Source: Ideonella sp. A 288
GTDB lineage: Bacteria; Pseudomonadota; Gammaproteobacteria; Burkholderiales; Burkholderiaceae_C
DNA: 64,000 nucleotides
Reading direction: 5' to 3'
Assembly: GCF_002198735.1 (NCBI RefSeq)
Contig: NZ_MWLO01000123.1
Coordinates: forward strand, 151,623 to 215,622
The notes beneath the pieces are model-generated. The model had not been told where the DNA came from, did no database searches, and saw only the letters and a program-made list of their open reading frames with translations. Both the position numbers and the translations under genes were made by a program. This document shows, in pieces, positions 63,261 through 64,000 of this stretch (position 1 is the first letter of the stretch; each line of letters opens with the position of its first letter).

Positions 63261-63743
63261 ATGGCAACCGATACCCATATCAAGTTCGATGGCGTCGACG
63301 GCGAGGCAACCCACGCCGACCACAAGGGCGAAATCGAGATCCTGTCCTGGACCTGGGGCGTTTCCAACGTCAACGCAGGCGGCACGTCCGGTGGCGGCTC
63401 GGGCAAGGGCAAGGCAACCCCCAACGACTTCAACTTCCTGCACACCTACGACAAGGCCTCTCCCATCCTGGCCAAGAAGTGCGCCCAGGGCGTGCACTTC
63501 CCGTCCGTGGTGCTGACGGCCCGCAAGTCCGGCGAAGGCCAGAAGGACTTCCTGAAGATCACCCTGAAGGAAGTGTTCATCACGTCGGTGCAGCCCAGTG
63601 GCTCATCGCAGGGCGACATCGTCGAAAGCGTGTCCATGTCCTATGCGTCGGTCGACTTCGCCTACAAGGCGCAGGACGACAAGGGCGCACTCGGCGGCGA
63701 CGTGAAGTTCGGCTGGAACGTCAAGACCACCACGATCACCTGA
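63261..63743 (+). CDS. hcp: Type VI secretion tube protein Hcp
   Basis: This 160-residue protein starts MATDTHIKFDGVDGEATHADHKGEIEILSWTWG and matches Hcp (TssD), which stacks into the inner tube and is secreted. AAGGAG lies about 9 bases before the ATG. A second Hcp-like gene begins 106 bases downstream. Confidence 0.95.
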   Translation: MATDTHIKFDGVDGEATHADHKGEIEILSWTWGVSNVNAGGTSGGGSGKGKATPNDFNFLHTYDKASPILAKKCAQGVHFPSVVLTARKSGEGQKDFLKITLKEVFITSVQPSGSSQGDIVESVSMSYASVDFAYKAQDDKGALGGDVKFGWNVKTTTIT

Positions 63744-63849
63744 TCGACGCATCGGCCCTGCCCTGCCCGGCGACGGTCGCGCCACCCGGTGCGGTCGCTG
63801 CTGTGGCGGGATGCAGGTGGCGTGACAAGCTACAACCAGGGCAGGTGCC

Positions 63850-64000
63850 ATGCCAACACTGATGGATCCACTGGCCGTCGCCGGAGCCGGCGAGACGGCA
63901 GACGTTTACCTCTACGTCAAGACCAAGCGGGCGGGCGTCGTCAAGGGCGAGAGCCAGACGCCCAACCACATCGACGAGATCGCGCTCCACGGCTGGCGTT
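63850..64000 (+). CDS. Second Hcp-like gene, truncated by the window end
   Basis: Fifty codons are visible from the ATG at 63850. The text MDPLAVAGAGETADVYLYVKTKRAG then ESQTPNHIDEIALHGW resembles the first strands of Hcp-family proteins, differing from the full hcp just before. It may be a specialised Hcp or an adaptor for an effector. The rest lies beyond the window. Confidence 0.6.
   Translation, partial: MPTLMDPLAVAGAGETADVYLYVKTKRAGVVKGESQTPNHIDEIALHGWR

Overview
The window looks like part of the chromosome of a facultatively methylotrophic betaproteobacterium, most likely Burkholderiales of the Methylibium/Rubrivivax/Leptothrix type. This is an inference from the very high GC content, codon use and gene content; no rRNA gene is present to confirm it. 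About 68 protein-coding genes are packed into short-gap or ATGA/TGATG-overlapping operons. I saw no tRNA, rRNA, insertion sequence, prophage or CRISPR array.

Positions 1-21,200 hold a tetrahydromethanopterin (H4MPT) and methylofuran formaldehyde-oxidation island. It contains a partial ATP-grasp gene, mch, a RimK-like ligase, a CitG-like protein, fae, folB, a sigma-54-dependent activator, a DmrB-like flavoprotein, a dihydropteroate-synthase-like protein, a DUF447 protein, mfnB, an amino-acid-kinase-like gene, an mfnF-like gene, a HisA-like gene, fhcB-fhcA-fhcD(ftr)-fhcC, a Fae paralogue whose catalytic His is replaced by Met, a HAD phosphatase, a chemoreceptor and folP. A well-formed -24/-12 promoter and a pair of 11-bp direct repeats precede fhcB.

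Positions 21,200-33,655 (all minus strand) hold a 14-gene periplasmic quinoprotein cluster. It begins with a two-haem cytochrome and lanthanide-type methanol dehydrogenase xoxF, then xoxG and xoxJ. These are followed by a secreted protease with TPR-like repeats, two unknown secreted proteins, two SoxH-like metallo-beta-lactamase-fold proteins (one with degraded metal sites), two SoxYZ-like carriers, a YVTN beta-propeller protein, an MxaD-like protein and a thioredoxin-like protein. Divergent from it, 33,981-39,441 holds mxaRSACKL, the methanol dehydrogenase maturation operon, without mxaFI.

Positions 39,460-57,000 hold lignin-type aromatic catabolism. A LysR gene is followed by a protocatechuate 4,5-cleavage operon (ligJ, ligK, ligI, ligA, ligB, ligC plus three accessory genes). 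Next come a permease, a ferredoxin reductase/ferredoxin/cytochrome P450 set with an AraC regulator, a second ligAB-like pair with its own LysR gene, and feruloyl-CoA synthase. Positions 57,000-64,000 hold a small Cys-rich protein, a two-component pair, and the start of a type VI secretion cluster (tssA, tssB, tssC, hcp and a partial second Hcp-like gene).

The parts fit together metabolically. Methoxylated aromatics and methanol both yield formaldehyde: P450 O-demethylation would release it from aromatics, and XoxF produces it or formate from methanol. Fae, Mch and Fhc then carry the C1 unit to formate, while the Lig enzymes cleave the aromatic ring.
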